Below, in pieces: positions 19,370 through 28,381 of a stretch of 64,000 nt of DNA. This stretch comes from an uncultured Bacteroidales bacterium (lineage in GTDB: Bacteria > Bacteroidota > Bacteroidia > Bacteroidales > F082). Below the pieces are notes generated by a model. That model was given only the letters and a program-made list of their open reading frames with translations. It was not told where the DNA came from and ran no database searches. The stretch spans positions 1 through 64,000 of the forward strand of contig CAJOIS010000001.1 of assembly GCA_905234645.1 (NCBI GenBank), given 5' to 3'. The stretch's first letter is position 1, and every line of letters starts with the position of its first letter. Position numbers and translations under genes: made by a program.

Positions 19370-22300
19370 TTAGTCTATGATTAGTTTTTTGACTTCGTTT
19401 TGACTGTCACTATGAATTCGTACGAAATACATTCCCTTTGGGGAATTTTCCATGTGGATTTGTTGGTTGCCTGACACTTTCTCAAGATGCATGATGCTTT
19501 GGCCCAACATGTTGTAGATGCTGATGTCGCTCTCTTCGATCAGGTCGATGGTGAAGGTGCCCTTCGTCGGGTTGGGGTAGAGGGCGTTTTCTTTCTTCGT
19601 CACCTCTTCTTCCACGCCGGTGATGATGCAGGTGCGTGGGAAGGTGATGTCGTCGATCCAGGCGCAGTCGGCACCAGATTGGTTGATTCTGTTCTTGTCG
19701 TACAGCCAGAGGAAGACATGGCTGCCGGCGGTGAAGCTGTAACTGGTGTAGGTCCAGTCGTTTTCGCCCGACCACCAGTCTTGCTTCTTGTTGTCGATGA
19801 AGAAGGCGAAGTAGTCTTTGCGATATTCCGTCGAGGTCTTGAACCAGAAGCTGATTTCGCCGTCACTGATAATGTCGGCATAGACGATGAGTCGGGAGAC
19901 TTCGTCGTCGCCGATGGCTCCCGAACGGGCACTGTAGGTGCCGTTGTGGGCTTCTTCGTCGGTGACGGTCCAAGGCAAGTCGCCCTCATGGAACCAGTCA
20001 AGGAAGCTGAAGTCGGCACTTTCGAAGGTCTCTACGACGAGGCCCACGGACATGGTATAATCCAACGGGGTGGTGTAGCTGCTCGTGACGAGTGTCATGT
20101 CGAGGTGGAAGATGGTACCGCTGACGATGTCGGGATCGGCAGTGATAACAAGGTCGGCGATGAAGTCTTCGTCGCTGTCGACGTTGCCGACTTGGACGGT
20201 ATTGCTGGCGAACTGCAGGCGGTCGTCGTCGCAATAGGCTGTCAGATAGGCGTCGGGAGCGGTGGCATGGCCGTTATTCTTGCCATGGATGCGCATGATG
20301 ACCTGCTCGCCTGGGTCGAAGTAGCCGTTTTGGTCGCCTTGGAGCTCGATCACTTCGAATTCGCCATACTGCAAATTGGGAGCCAAAGCAAGGAAGGAGC
20401 GCTGCGTGCTATTGCTGTCCATCTCGTCGGAGAAAGTGGTCAGGTTCAGGGTGAAGATGGTCTGGTCGGGGATATTGTCGGCAATGGAAATCGACCCCAG
20501 CTCGTCGAAATGCATAGTGCTGTTGGGCTCAAACTCGCCAATGGTGATGCTGCTGCCTTGCGAGACAACGTATTCACAGTCGGAAGTAATGGCCGCCATG
20601 ACACCATGGGCGGAAATATCACCCTTGTTAAAGATGTCACCGATGACAAGGAGATCGGATCCGAATTCGGCTTCACCGTCAAGGCCGATGATGTCGCCAT
20701 AGACGTAAGCCTCATTGCTGTCGAAGCCCATGACTTTAAGGCTCTGAGGCCAAGCGTTCTGTCCCGTGACGATGAGTTGCATCTCGCCAATGACGTCAAG
20801 TGCGGGGGAGAAAACAAGCTCGGCGTCGCCATTTTCATCAGTGACGGCAAAACCCAGTAAAGTCTCTCCGTCGAACAAGCTGACACGGAAGTTGTCCAAT
20901 GGGGCGTCGAAATGACTCACGTGGACGGTGGTAGCGGTGGTGCCAGTCTTCAAGCCTTGCTCAAAGACCACATTAGGTGTGAAAGGCTCATCAAACCAAG
21001 GATACAAGGCAGCGTCGCCCAATACATTAAGGCAGTAGATGTTCCAACGCAGGCAGCCGTTTTCCTCTCCTGTGGGTTCTCCGTTCTCAACATAAGGAAT
21101 GGCAACCCATGGCGCAGTGGCGATCTTGGCTTCGCGCAGGGCCATGCCAACGCTGGCGATGTGGTCGTGGCAATAGGCATCCACGAATTCGCGGTGGATA
21201 TGTGCTGCCATGCCGTCGCCCCACGGCACATACCAGCCGTAGCGTGAGTTGCCTGTGGTGACCACGAAGCCGTTCGGCACGGTGACCATCTTCTCAAGGA
21301 TGCAGCTTGAAGGGAAGTTGCCACAGATGCAGCCGTGCGAGTGGAACAGCATGTAATTGTGGTTGACGCCGTCATTGTCAGAGAAAAAGCTGCTGTTGAC
21401 GTAGGTGCCCTCCCATCCGGCCACATAGTCGCTGTTGGCGTGGCCTACATGGTGCACGTATTGTCCGCCAGTGCCGATGAGTCTCTTGAATTCGCCAGCA
21501 CTCCAGATCTTGTTGGGCGAGGCGTAATAGCGCTTGAAGTTGTAGTCTTCAGGGTAGCCGTATGTGGTGTAGTCGTAGTCGCTGTTTTCGCCGATGAGAC
21601 GTTCCATGTCGGTGCTGCCATAATAGCCGTCGCCGAGGTGCTCGCCGCCGAGGATGGGGGCGGTGAACTCACCCAAAACCGGGGTCTGTAGGTAGCTCAG
21701 CGTCTTGCTCATGATGTTGTTGAACTGCGTCTCGTTGTTGAAGGGCAGACGGCCGATGCCGACTTCGGGCAATAGGTCGTCTTCGCCCACTTCACCCCAG
21801 CGGTCGTCGTTGTCGTCGTTGAGGGTGCCGTCGAGGCAGGCATAGTACATGTCAGAGGGCAAGTTGTCTTCTTCACCTTCCTGTGCCCAGCAGTAGAGGC
21901 TGCGGTAAGGCACGATGCTGACATCGCCGCCGAGGCTCACCATCTGGATGCCGTTGTCTTCGTATTCCTGGATGATGTAATTGCGGATCTGCTCCTGAAC
22001 GTCACGGCCTTCCATGGTGGCATAGATGTCCTCAAGGGCAACGATGCGGGTGCGAATGCCTTTGGCATTGTAAAGGTTGAGGTATTCGCTGAAATGGTCG
22101 ATCCAATCCGCGCTGGTGATGACCAGCATGTCGTAGCCGCCGATGTCACGGCCACGCTTGCTGTAGGTGTTTAATTCATTGGGGTTTTGTGCCAGACGCT
22201 GCAGCGAGGCTTCGTTTTCGGGGCTGAGCCACAGCTTGCGGCTATGGTCGTCACGACTCGTAGTGGTCTCGATGGTCACCGTTACCGTCTGTGCGTAGCT

Positions 22301-22771
22301 GACCTTGCCTGTGGCAGGCACATAACGCAAGGGCGTGAAGCCGGCGAATGCCAACGAAACGCCATTCAGATATTGTGTGGAGACATGACCGTAACTTGTT
22401 GTAGGATAGGTTGCTTCTGAACGATAAAGGCCTTCGTTCTTGGCGAAAGGGATCTCTTTTTCGATGGAATATGGCCTAGGTTGCTGATAGGGATAGAGGT
22501 TGAAGCTGCCTTCAAGCTCTACGAAATCAGCATATTCCACGTTTGTTCCAACGGCTTCCTGACCTTGGGGCAGGATGAGGCTGACGCTCTGCCATGGGAG
22601 GGTGGGCTCGCCAACGGTGCCATAGGGTAAGCAGCCTTGGAAGCCAATCTGCTGGTAACCATCGCGTTCGCTGATGGTGGGCTGACTGAAATGATAGGTT
22701 TGTTCAATAGTTTGGGCCTGTGCAAAAATACTGAAGGCCAATAAGATAAGTGCGGATAGTGCTTTTTTCAT
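19370..22771 (-). CDS. C25 (gingipain-type) cysteine protease with long C-terminal modules and T9SS sorting domain
   Basis: Third paralog and first gene of the cluster. Signal peptide MKKALSALILLAFSIFAQAQ; C25 domain with HHVGHANSD (His near 443) and SHGCICGNF (Cys near 482). Ig-like modules occupy about 640-900 and a MAM/jelly-roll-like segment follows (FESADFSFLDWFHEG onward). The tail is a T9SS sorting domain (LYPNPTKGTFTIDL to KKLIID). Its size (1,133 residues) and module order match the 15982-19362 gene. Conserved blocks such as LDGTLNDDNDD.WGEVGEDDLLPE show recent duplication. A -7 box on the minus strand at 22794-22801 places the promoter directly upstream, back to back with that of ddh. 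Confidence 0.92.
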   Translation of the reverse strand: MKKALSALILLAFSIFAQAQTIEQTYHFSQPTISERDGYQQIGFQGCLPYGTVGEPTLPWQSVSLILPQGQEAVGTNVEYADFVELEGSFNLYPYQQPRPYSIEKEIPFAKNEGLYRSEATYPTTSYGHVSTQYLNGVSLAFAGFTPLRYVPATGKVSYAQTVTVTIETTTSRDDHSRKLWLSPENEASLQRLAQNPNELNTYSKRGRDIGGYDMLVITSADWIDHFSEYLNLYNAKGIRTRIVALEDIYATMEGRDVQEQIRNYIIQEYEDNGIQMVSLGGDVSIVPYRSLYCWAQEGEEDNLPSDMYYACLDGTLNDDNDDRWGEVGEDDLLPEVGIGRLPFNNETQFNNIMSKTLSYLQTPVLGEFTAPILGGEHLGDGYYGSTDMERLIGENSDYDYTTYGYPEDYNFKRYYASPNKIWSAGEFKRLIGTGGQYVHHVGHANSDYVAGWEGTYVNSSFFSDNDGVNHNYMLFHSHGCICGNFPSSCILEKMVTVPNGFVVTTGNSRYGWYVPWGDGMAAHIHREFVDAYCHDHIASVGMALREAKIATAPWVAIPYVENGEPTGEENGCLRWNIYCLNVLGDAALYPWFDEPFTPNVVFEQGLKTGTTATTVHVSHFDAPLDNFRVSLFDGETLLGFAVTDENGDAELVFSPALDVIGEMQLIVTGQNAWPQSLKVMGFDSNEAYVYGDIIGLDGEAEFGSDLLVIGDIFNKGDISAHGVMAAITSDCEYVVSQGSSITIGEFEPNSTMHFDELGSISIADNIPDQTIFTLNLTTFSDEMDSNSTQRSFLALAPNLQYGEFEVIELQGDQNGYFDPGEQVIMRIHGKNNGHATAPDAYLTAYCDDDRLQFASNTVQVGNVDSDEDFIADLVITADPDIVSGTIFHLDMTLVTSSYTTPLDYTMSVGLVVETFESADFSFLDWFHEGDLPWTVTDEEAHNGTYSARSGAIGDDEVSRLIVYADIISDGEISFWFKTSTEYRKDYFAFFIDNKKQDWWSGENDWTYTSYSFTAGSHVFLWLYDKNRINQSGADCAWIDDITFPRTCIITGVEEEVTKKENALYPNPTKGTFTIDLIEESDISIYNMLGQSIMHLEKVSGNQQIHMENSPKGMYFVRIHSDSQNEVKKLIID

Positions 22772-22793
22772 TTTTGATGAAGAAATTTGGGCG

Positions 22794-22801
22794 CAAAGTT
22801 A
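22794..22801 (-). promoter_or_regulatory. -7 promoter box for the C25 protease cluster
   Basis: The minus strand reads TAACTTTG, 23 nt upstream of the first protease ATG. It matches TAnnTTTG. Confidence 0.55.
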
Positions 22802-22814
22802 ATATAAAAATTCA

Positions 22815-22822
22815 TATTTTTG
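22815..22822 (+). promoter_or_regulatory. -7 promoter box for ddh
   Basis: TATTTTTG, 19 nt upstream of the ddh ATG at 22841. A TTTG at 22786-22789 is too far upstream (25 nt spacer) to be a clean -33 element. Confidence 0.5.
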
Positions 22823-22840
22823 CATTTTAATAACAATTCT

Positions 22841-23734
22841 ATGAAGAAGATCAAAGCCGCCGTAGTTGGATACGGCAATGTGGGTCGCTTCGCGCTTGAA
22901 GCCCTTGAAGCTGCCCCCGATTTCGAAGTGGCTGGCATCGTCCGCCGCAATGCTAACAAAACTATTGAACTCTCTCCCTATCAAGTGGTAAAAGACATCA
23001 AGGAGCTGAAGGACGTGGACGTGGCCATCTTGGCATGCCCCACACGTAGCTGTCCCGACTATGCCAAGCAGATTCTGCCGCTCGGCATCAACACTGTGGA
23101 CTCTTTCGACATCCACACGTCCATCATGGACTACCGCCGCGAGTTGATGCCTATCAACAAGGAGACAAAGACCGTCAGTGTCATTGCTGCTGGCTGGGAC
23201 CCAGGCTCGGACTCCATCGTCCGCACCCTGATGCAGAGCCTCGCTCCTAAGGGCTTGTCTTACACTAACTTCGGCCCCGGCATGTCGATGGGCCATAGCG
23301 TCTGCGTGCGCTCCAAGAAAGGCGTGAAGAATGCCCTCTCGGTGACCATCCCGCTGGGTGAAGGCATCCACCGCCGCATGGTGTATGTGGAGCTCGAAGA
23401 TGGCGCCACCCTCGAACAAGTGACCAAGGACATCAAGGCTGACCCATATTTCGCCAGCGACGAGACCCATGTGTTTGCCGTCGACAGCGTTGATGCCGTC
23501 CGCGACATGGGCCATGGCGTCAACCTGGTGCGCAAGGGCGTGTCGGGCAAGACCCAAAACCAACGCATGGAGTTCAACATGAGCATCAACAACCCCGCCT
23601 TGACGGGACAGGTGCTCGTCAACGTGGCCCGTGCCACGATGCGTCTGCAGCCCGGATGCTACACGATGGTGGAGATTCCCGTCATCGACATGCTGCCTGG
23701 CGAACGCGAGGATTGGATTGGATGTCTGGTGTAA
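22841..23734 (+). CDS. ddh: meso-Diaminopimelate dehydrogenase
   Basis: Ddh makes meso-DAP from tetrahydrodipicolinate, ammonia and NADPH in one step, supplying lysine and peptidoglycan. Seen: Rossmann start KIKAAVVGYGNVGRFALEAL, then SCPDYAKQILPLGINTVDSFD, AAGWDPGSDSIVRTLMQ, and FGPGMSMGHSV in the substrate domain. Length 297 residues from the ATG at 22841, normal for the family. A TTG start 7 codons upstream overlaps the -7 box and is unlikely. Six nt after the stop lies a perfect palindrome (23740-23766) that may end transcription before the GH3 gene. Confidence 0.95.
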   Translation: MKKIKAAVVGYGNVGRFALEALEAAPDFEVAGIVRRNANKTIELSPYQVVKDIKELKDVDVAILACPTRSCPDYAKQILPLGINTVDSFDIHTSIMDYRRELMPINKETKTVSVIAAGWDPGSDSIVRTLMQSLAPKGLSYTNFGPGMSMGHSVCVRSKKGVKNALSVTIPLGEGIHRRMVYVELEDGATLEQVTKDIKADPYFASDETHVFAVDSVDAVRDMGHGVNLVRKGVSGKTQNQRMEFNMSINNPALTGQVLVNVARATMRLQPGCYTMVEIPVIDMLPGEREDWIGCLV

Positions 23735-23739
23735 TCCCC

Positions 23740-23766
23740 GTAGAGACGCGATTATCGCGTCTCTAC
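23740..23766. repeat. GTAGAGACGC palindromic element
   Basis: A perfect inverted repeat of 13 bp with a 1-nt centre (GTAGAGACGCGAT ... ATCGCGTCTCTAC) between ddh and the GH3 gene. Related copies lie at 46782-46855, and a half-copy starts the insertion at 25731. It could act as a transcript hairpin. Confidence 0.8.
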
Positions 23767-23777
23767 AGGCAAATACG

Positions 23778-26099
23778 ATGAATAAGGTTTATTCTATATT
23801 ACTGGTTCTGACCATTTTGTTTTGTTCTTGTTCCAAGAATCAAGACCCCGTTGAGTCGTTGCTCTCCCGAATGACCCTAGAGGAGAAATGCGGTCAACTG
23901 ACCTGTCCCATAGGCTTCGGCTTCTATGGCAAGGACGGCGACTCGCTCTGGCTCTCTGACGATTTCCTCGGCAGGATGGACACCATGCCGCTCGGTTCCT
24001 GTTGGGCAGTGCTACGTGCTGATCCATGGTCGAAGAAGACGGTGGAGACGGGCTTGCATCCCCGTGAGTCGGCGAGGCTACTGAACAAAATGCAACGCCA
24101 CGCCATTGAAAACAGCCGCCTTGGTATCCCCATGCTTTTCTGTGAGGAGACGCCGCATGGCCACATGGCAGTGGGGACGACGGTCTTCCCGACGGGCATC
24201 GGACAAGCCAGCACTTGGGACCCTGAATTGCTTGAGCAGATGGGCGAGGTGATGGGCCGTGAGGTGCGCTTGCAAGGGGCTCATATCGGCTATGGCCCCG
24301 TCCTCGACATCGCCCGCGACCCACGCTGGTCGAGGGTGGAGGAGACCTTTGGTGAAGACCCGTATCTCTCCGGGACACTGGGTGCTTCCGTCGTGAAGGG
24401 GATGCAAAAGCATGTCTGCGCCACATTGAAACATCTCGCTGCCTACGGCATCCCGCAAGGCGGACACAATGCCGCCACGGCAGAGGTGGGCCAAAATCGT
24501 TTGATGAGCGACTACTTGCCATCATTTGAAAAGGCCATCTGCGAGGGTGGTGCCAATAGCGTAATGACTTCCTACAACACCATCGACGGCGTTCCTTGTT
24601 CTGCCAATGACTGGCTGCTGCAAGAAATCCTGCGCCAAACGTGGGATTTCAAGGGTGTGGTCTTCTCCGACCTCAACGCCGTCAATGCCATCTATGCCAC
24701 GCAGCATGTCGCCGCCGACCCTGCCGAAGCCGCTGCCTTGGCCCTAAAGGCAGGCGTTGACATCGACTTGGGCGGCTTCAATTATGGCGGTTATCTGAAG
24801 CAGGCCTTGCAACGAGGGCTCGTTACCGAAGCCGACATCGACCGTGCTGTGCGTCATGTATTGCAGCTGAAAAACGACCTTGGGCTATTCGACAATCCCT
24901 TTGTCGACGAGGCATTGGCTGAGGCGGAAGTGGGCACGGAAGAGAGCGCACAACTGGCCAAACAGGTGGTGCTTGAATCTGCCGTTTTGTTGAAAAACGA
25001 CGGCATCCTGCCTTTTGGAGCATTTATAAATAAGGTGGCCGTCATTGGGCCGAATGCCGACAACATGTACAACCAGTTGGGCGATTACACTGCACCGCAA
25101 GAACCCGACCGCATCGTGACGATGCTGGAAGGCATCCAAGTGAAGGGCAGGGCAGAGGTGACTTATGCCAAAGGTTGTGCCGTGCGTGACGAGAACGACG
25201 CCGACATCGACGAAGCCGTGCGCATCGCCAAGGCAGCCGACGTCGTTGTGTTGGTGGTAGGTGGTTCTTCCGCCCGCGACTTCAAGACGAGTTATGAGGA
25301 AACAGGTGCCGCTGTCGTAAATGAATCCATCTCCGACATGGACTGCGGCGAGGGCTACGACCGATCCTCTTTGAAATTGTTAGGCAAACAAGAGGAGTTG
25401 ATGCAACGCATCTATGCCACAGGCAAGCCCGTCGTGACAGTTTATATCCAAGGCCGTCCTATGGACATGAACCTTGCCCTTGAACAAAGCAACGCCTTGC
25501 TGACGCTGTGGTACCCTGGCATGGAAGGCGGCTCCGCCTTGGCCGACATCCTTTGGGGCGACTATAACCCCGCTGGCCGTCTGCCCATTTCCGTGCCACG
25601 CTCTGTGGGACAGATCCCTGTCTATTATTCCCAGCCTACCACCAGCGATTATGTGGAGGAATCGGCCCAGCCCTTGTTCCCCTTCGGTTACGGCCTGAGT
25701 TACACCCAATTCGAATACAGCGACCTCCTTGTAGAGACGCCGTCGGCCATGTCATCCCTGCAAGGGGATGCGAGGGGGATGGGATCTATGGCCGACACTA
25801 TTTGTAAAGTTACCTGTACCGTCACAAACATCGGTCCCTGTGATGGCAGCGAGGTCGTCCAACTATACGTCCGCGATGAGGTAGCTTCCATTGCTCCTGC
25901 CTCAAAGTTGCTGAAAGGCTTCCGACGCATCCATATTAATAAAGGTGAAAGCCAACAGGTGAATTTCTACCTCACGTGTCGTGATTTGGCGGTGTATGAC
26001 ACGCAACAGGGATGGCATGTCGAAGGTGGCACGTTTCTTGTCATGGTGGGTAATAATTCGGGAAATATTCAGTTAAGTAGTAAGATAACGATAGAATGA
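23778..26099 (+). CDS. GH3 beta-glucosidase (BglX-like), lipoprotein
   Basis: A glycoside hydrolase that releases terminal beta-glucosyl or related residues. Lipoprotein signal MNKVYSILLVLTILFCSCSK with Cys near 17-19. GH3 N-domain: RDPRWSRVEETFGEDPYL, KHLAAYG; the nucleophile Asp lies in GVVFSDLNAV (near 297). The C-domain has VAVIGPNAD and LTLWYPGMEGG, and a C-terminal FN3-like domain follows PFGYGLSYTQFEY. Length 773 residues, usual for BglX. The start at 23778 was chosen because the signal peptide begins there; the 49 codons upstream overlap ddh and the palindrome. An insertion of about 20 residues (near residue 652-673) after EYSDLLV looks repeat-derived. The outer-membrane barrel gene begins 1 bp after its stop, so they share an operon. 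Confidence 0.93.
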   Translation: MNKVYSILLVLTILFCSCSKNQDPVESLLSRMTLEEKCGQLTCPIGFGFYGKDGDSLWLSDDFLGRMDTMPLGSCWAVLRADPWSKKTVETGLHPRESARLLNKMQRHAIENSRLGIPMLFCEETPHGHMAVGTTVFPTGIGQASTWDPELLEQMGEVMGREVRLQGAHIGYGPVLDIARDPRWSRVEETFGEDPYLSGTLGASVVKGMQKHVCATLKHLAAYGIPQGGHNAATAEVGQNRLMSDYLPSFEKAICEGGANSVMTSYNTIDGVPCSANDWLLQEILRQTWDFKGVVFSDLNAVNAIYATQHVAADPAEAAALALKAGVDIDLGGFNYGGYLKQALQRGLVTEADIDRAVRHVLQLKNDLGLFDNPFVDEALAEAEVGTEESAQLAKQVVLESAVLLKNDGILPFGAFINKVAVIGPNADNMYNQLGDYTAPQEPDRIVTMLEGIQVKGRAEVTYAKGCAVRDENDADIDEAVRIAKAADVVVLVVGGSSARDFKTSYEETGAAVVNESISDMDCGEGYDRSSLKLLGKQEELMQRIYATGKPVVTVYIQGRPMDMNLALEQSNALLTLWYPGMEGGSALADILWGDYNPAGRLPISVPRSVGQIPVYYSQPTTSDYVEESAQPLFPFGYGLSYTQFEYSDLLVETPSAMSSLQGDARGMGSMADTICKVTCTVTNIGPCDGSEVVQLYVRDEVASIAPASKLLKGFRRIHINKGESQQVNFYLTCRDLAVYDTQQGWHVEGGTFLVMVGNNSGNIQLSSKITIE
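25731..25796 (+). repeat. Probable palindromic insertion inside the GH3 gene
   Basis: The segment begins with GTAGAGACGC, the same half-site as the 23740 element. It then contains the inverted pair GTCGGCCAT (25742-25750) and ATGGCCGAC (25788-25796). It is in frame and encodes a stretch rich in Met, Ser and Gly where GH3 proteins normally pass directly from the PFGYGLSY strand into the FN3-like domain. Confidence 0.5.
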
Positions 26100-26100
26100 T

Positions 26101-26724
26101 ATGAAGAAATCCATCTTTTTTGCGGCCTTGGCGACGCTGCTGTTGCTGGCCGTTAACGCCAAGGCGCAGCTGGGCTTCCATGCTGGCTATGCCCCACAAA
26201 CCTTGGCCGTCACCCTTGACAACAACACCGCGACTCCCCGAGTCCCTATGCATGGCTTTTTCGGCGGCGTGCATTACAACCGTGCCATCTTCGGTGGCAT
26301 GGGTTTCACCGCTGCCTTCCAAATCCGCATGAACTCCGCTACCGTCGACGCGGAAGACTACACCACACAGGACTGGCAGTTCCTCGCCGACCTGCCCTTG
26401 CTGTTGAACTACGGCATCGCGGTGGCTGACAGACTTACCCTTGGAGCTTTCGCCGGTCCTATACTGTCGTATGGCATCAGCTACACACAGAAGACCACCG
26501 ACGCCGAGACTTATGAGGTCATCACCTCCACTGACCGTTATGGCACCTCGGTGCCGGCCTATGCCCTCAAGCGCTTCGAGCTGGCTGCCGCCGGTGGCAT
26601 GTTCCTCAAATTCAGGGGCTTCGTGTTGTTTGGTGGCTACCGTCTCGGCCTCAACGACCTCGACGGCATGAATGGCTGCACCACTAAGCCTAGGGGCTTC
26701 TTCGTCGGCATCGGCGTCGATTGA
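26101..26724 (+). CDS. Outer-membrane beta-barrel protein
   Basis: 207 residues with signal peptide MKKSIFFAALATLLLLAVNAKAQ. Alternating amphipathic strands follow (LGFHAGYAPQTLAV, GFTAAFQIRM, LTLGAFAGPILSYGIS), ending in a final strand RGFFVGIGVD, as in the porin/OmpW/PorT-like small barrels of Bacteroidetes. The exact family was not identified. It starts 1 bp after the GH3 stop codon, so translation is probably coupled. A link to glycan uptake is inference only. Confidence 0.75.
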   Translation: MKKSIFFAALATLLLLAVNAKAQLGFHAGYAPQTLAVTLDNNTATPRVPMHGFFGGVHYNRAIFGGMGFTAAFQIRMNSATVDAEDYTTQDWQFLADLPLLLNYGIAVADRLTLGAFAGPILSYGISYTQKTTDAETYEVITSTDRYGTSVPAYALKRFELAAAGGMFLKFRGFVLFGGYRLGLNDLDGMNGCTTKPRGFFVGIGVD

Positions 26725-26770
26725 CCCGCCTTTTTGCCGAAAAAATGATGCTTTTTCAAAGATTTTACAT

Positions 26771-26778
26771 TATCTTTG
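26771..26778 (+). promoter_or_regulatory. -7 promoter box for the rSAM/lipoprotein operon
   Basis: TATCTTTG, 23 nt upstream of the lipoprotein ATG. It matches TAnnTTTG and separates this operon from the GH3-barrel operon. Confidence 0.6.
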
Positions 26779-26801
26779 CCACGCAATAACACTATCGAAA
26801 G

Positions 26802-27299
26802 ATGAAAAAGATTGTTCGAACCGTTTGGATTGGCGCCCTGTCGGGGCTGGCATTCCTTGCCGCCTGCTGCTCCACCAATGGCCTCACCAGGGCCGAACGG
26901 CGGCAGCTGATCCGCGAGCGTGACTCCATCCAAGAGATGCTGAGCTACCGCGAAGGTGCCTGCGTCTACGGCACGCCTGAGGTCATGCAACGCTACAGCC
27001 TCGAGACCCTGCGCCTCCGCAACCAGCTCGACTCCATCAACTACCGCCTTGGCGAGGATGTCGACCTGGAAGCCAGCGCACAACGCCTGAAAGCCAAAGA
27101 GCAACAAATCGAGAAAATGAATAAAATCAACGCATTGAGGGAACGCCTCGACATCCTTCGCAACACCATCATGGAGCGCGAAAGCTCCTGCGTCTACGGC
27201 TCGCCCGAGATCATACAAGAGTACGGACAAGAGACGATGCGCTTGAAGGAAGAGGCAGGCCTGCTTGAAATGGAACTGAAGGAGCTCGAAAACCAGTGA
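26802..27299 (+). CDS. Lipoprotein of the rSAM/lipoprotein system
   Basis: 165 residues. Lipobox LAAC with Cys22, then Cys23. The mature part is helical and charged and contains a near-exact internal duplication: C54-VYGTPEV followed by Y.LETLRLR, and C130-VYGSPEI followed by YGQETMRLK, 76 residues apart. Each copy is preceded by a heptad-like RER/LRERLD segment. The stop codon overlaps the upstream in-frame GTG of the radical SAM gene. The Bacteroidetes pair of a lipoprotein with a radical SAM/SPASM enzyme is known as the rSAM/lipoprotein system; as far as I recall, its chemistry is unassigned. The duplicated Cys-Val-Tyr-Gly motif is a plausible modification site, which is inference. Confidence 0.85.
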   Translation: MKKIVRTVWIGALSGLAFLAACCSTNGLTRAERRQLIRERDSIQEMLSYREGACVYGTPEVMQRYSLETLRLRNQLDSINYRLGEDVDLEASAQRLKAKEQQIEKMNKINALRERLDILRNTIMERESSCVYGSPEIIQEYGQETMRLKEEAGLLEMELKELENQ

Positions 27300-27304
27300 C
27301 TTCC

Positions 27305-28381
27305 ATGAAGGAGCGTTTCGGCTTTTACAAGAGGGTGATGCTCGAACTCAACCGTGCCGTGCTGCAAAAGCGCACCGACGAGCACGAGCTGCACCAGCTG
27401 TTTTGGGAGTGCACGCTGCGGTGCAACCTCAACTGCCGCCATTGTGGCTCCGACTGCCGTATGCTCTCCGAGAAAGACGACATGCCGCTTGAGGACTTCC
27501 TCAAGGTGCTCGACGACGTCCGCGCCCACCAGGACTCGTCGAAGGTGACGGTCATCACCACGGGTGGCGAGCCCACCATGCGCAACGACTTGGCGCATTG
27601 TGGGGAAGAGATCACCAAGCGTGGCTTTGTGTGGGGCATGGTGTGTAACGGCATGCTGCTGTCACCAGAGAAACTGGACGAATTCGTCGCGGCAGGGTTG
27701 AAGACCATCGCCGTGAGTTTCGATGGCTTCGAGGAAGACCACAACTGGATGCGCGGCAATCCACATAGCTACAAGAACGTGCTGCGTGCCGTGGAAGGCC
27801 TGAAACAGCATCCCAGTCTCACCTGGGATGTCATCACCTGCGTCAACCAGCGCACCATCAAATACTTACCTGAGTTTCGCGACTTCCTGATTTCGTTGGG
27901 CATACGCCGTTGGAGGCTCTTCACCGTGTTCCCTTCGGGGCGTGCCGCCAACGACCCTGAGTTAAGGCTCTCCAACGAGCAGTTCGTCGAGATGATGGAG
28001 TTCATCAAGCGGACGCGGCAGGAGGGGAGGATACGCGCCGACTACGGCTGCGACGGTTTCCTCGGACATTACGAAGGCGAGGTGCGCAACCATTACTACT
28101 CGTGCAGCGCTGGCATCAACGTGGCGTCTGTCCTCGCCGATGGCTCCATCTCGGGCTGCCTCAGCATCCGTGCCGACTACCATCAGGGCAACATCTACAA
28201 GGACAGCTTTTGGGACGTTTGGCAGAACAAGTTCCAGGTCTATCGCGACAGGAAGTGGATGAAGACCGGGCAGTGTGCCGACTGCAAGATGTGGCGCTAT
28301 TGCCTCGGCAACGGCTTCCACCTCCGCGACGGCGACGGAAAACTACAGATTTGCCAATATAATATGATTGCTAATGGATGA
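27305..28381 (+). CDS. Radical SAM/SPASM enzyme of the rSAM/lipoprotein system
   Basis: The CX3CX2C cluster motif is in CTLRCNLNCRHCGSDC (C40, C44, C47 from the ATG at 27305). Then come VITTGGEPTMRND (GGE motif) and a TIM-barrel core. The C-terminal SPASM cysteines include CSAGINVASVLADGSISGC and GQCADCKMWRYC...C. Such enzymes use SPASM Fe-S clusters for peptide or protein modification. The neighbouring lipoprotein (stop overlapping the alternative GTG start at 27296) is the likely substrate or partner. Start choice: ATG 27305 gives the usual KERFGFYKRV opening; GTG 27296 would give 3 more residues and a coupled GTGA overlap. Confidence 0.9.
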   Translation: MKERFGFYKRVMLELNRAVLQKRTDEHELHQLFWECTLRCNLNCRHCGSDCRMLSEKDDMPLEDFLKVLDDVRAHQDSSKVTVITTGGEPTMRNDLAHCGEEITKRGFVWGMVCNGMLLSPEKLDEFVAAGLKTIAVSFDGFEEDHNWMRGNPHSYKNVLRAVEGLKQHPSLTWDVITCVNQRTIKYLPEFRDFLISLGIRRWRLFTVFPSGRAANDPELRLSNEQFVEMMEFIKRTRQEGRIRADYGCDGFLGHYEGEVRNHYYSCSAGINVASVLADGSISGCLSIRADYHQGNIYKDSFWDVWQNKFQVYRDRKWMKTGQCADCKMWRYCLGNGFHLRDGDGKLQICQYNMIANG

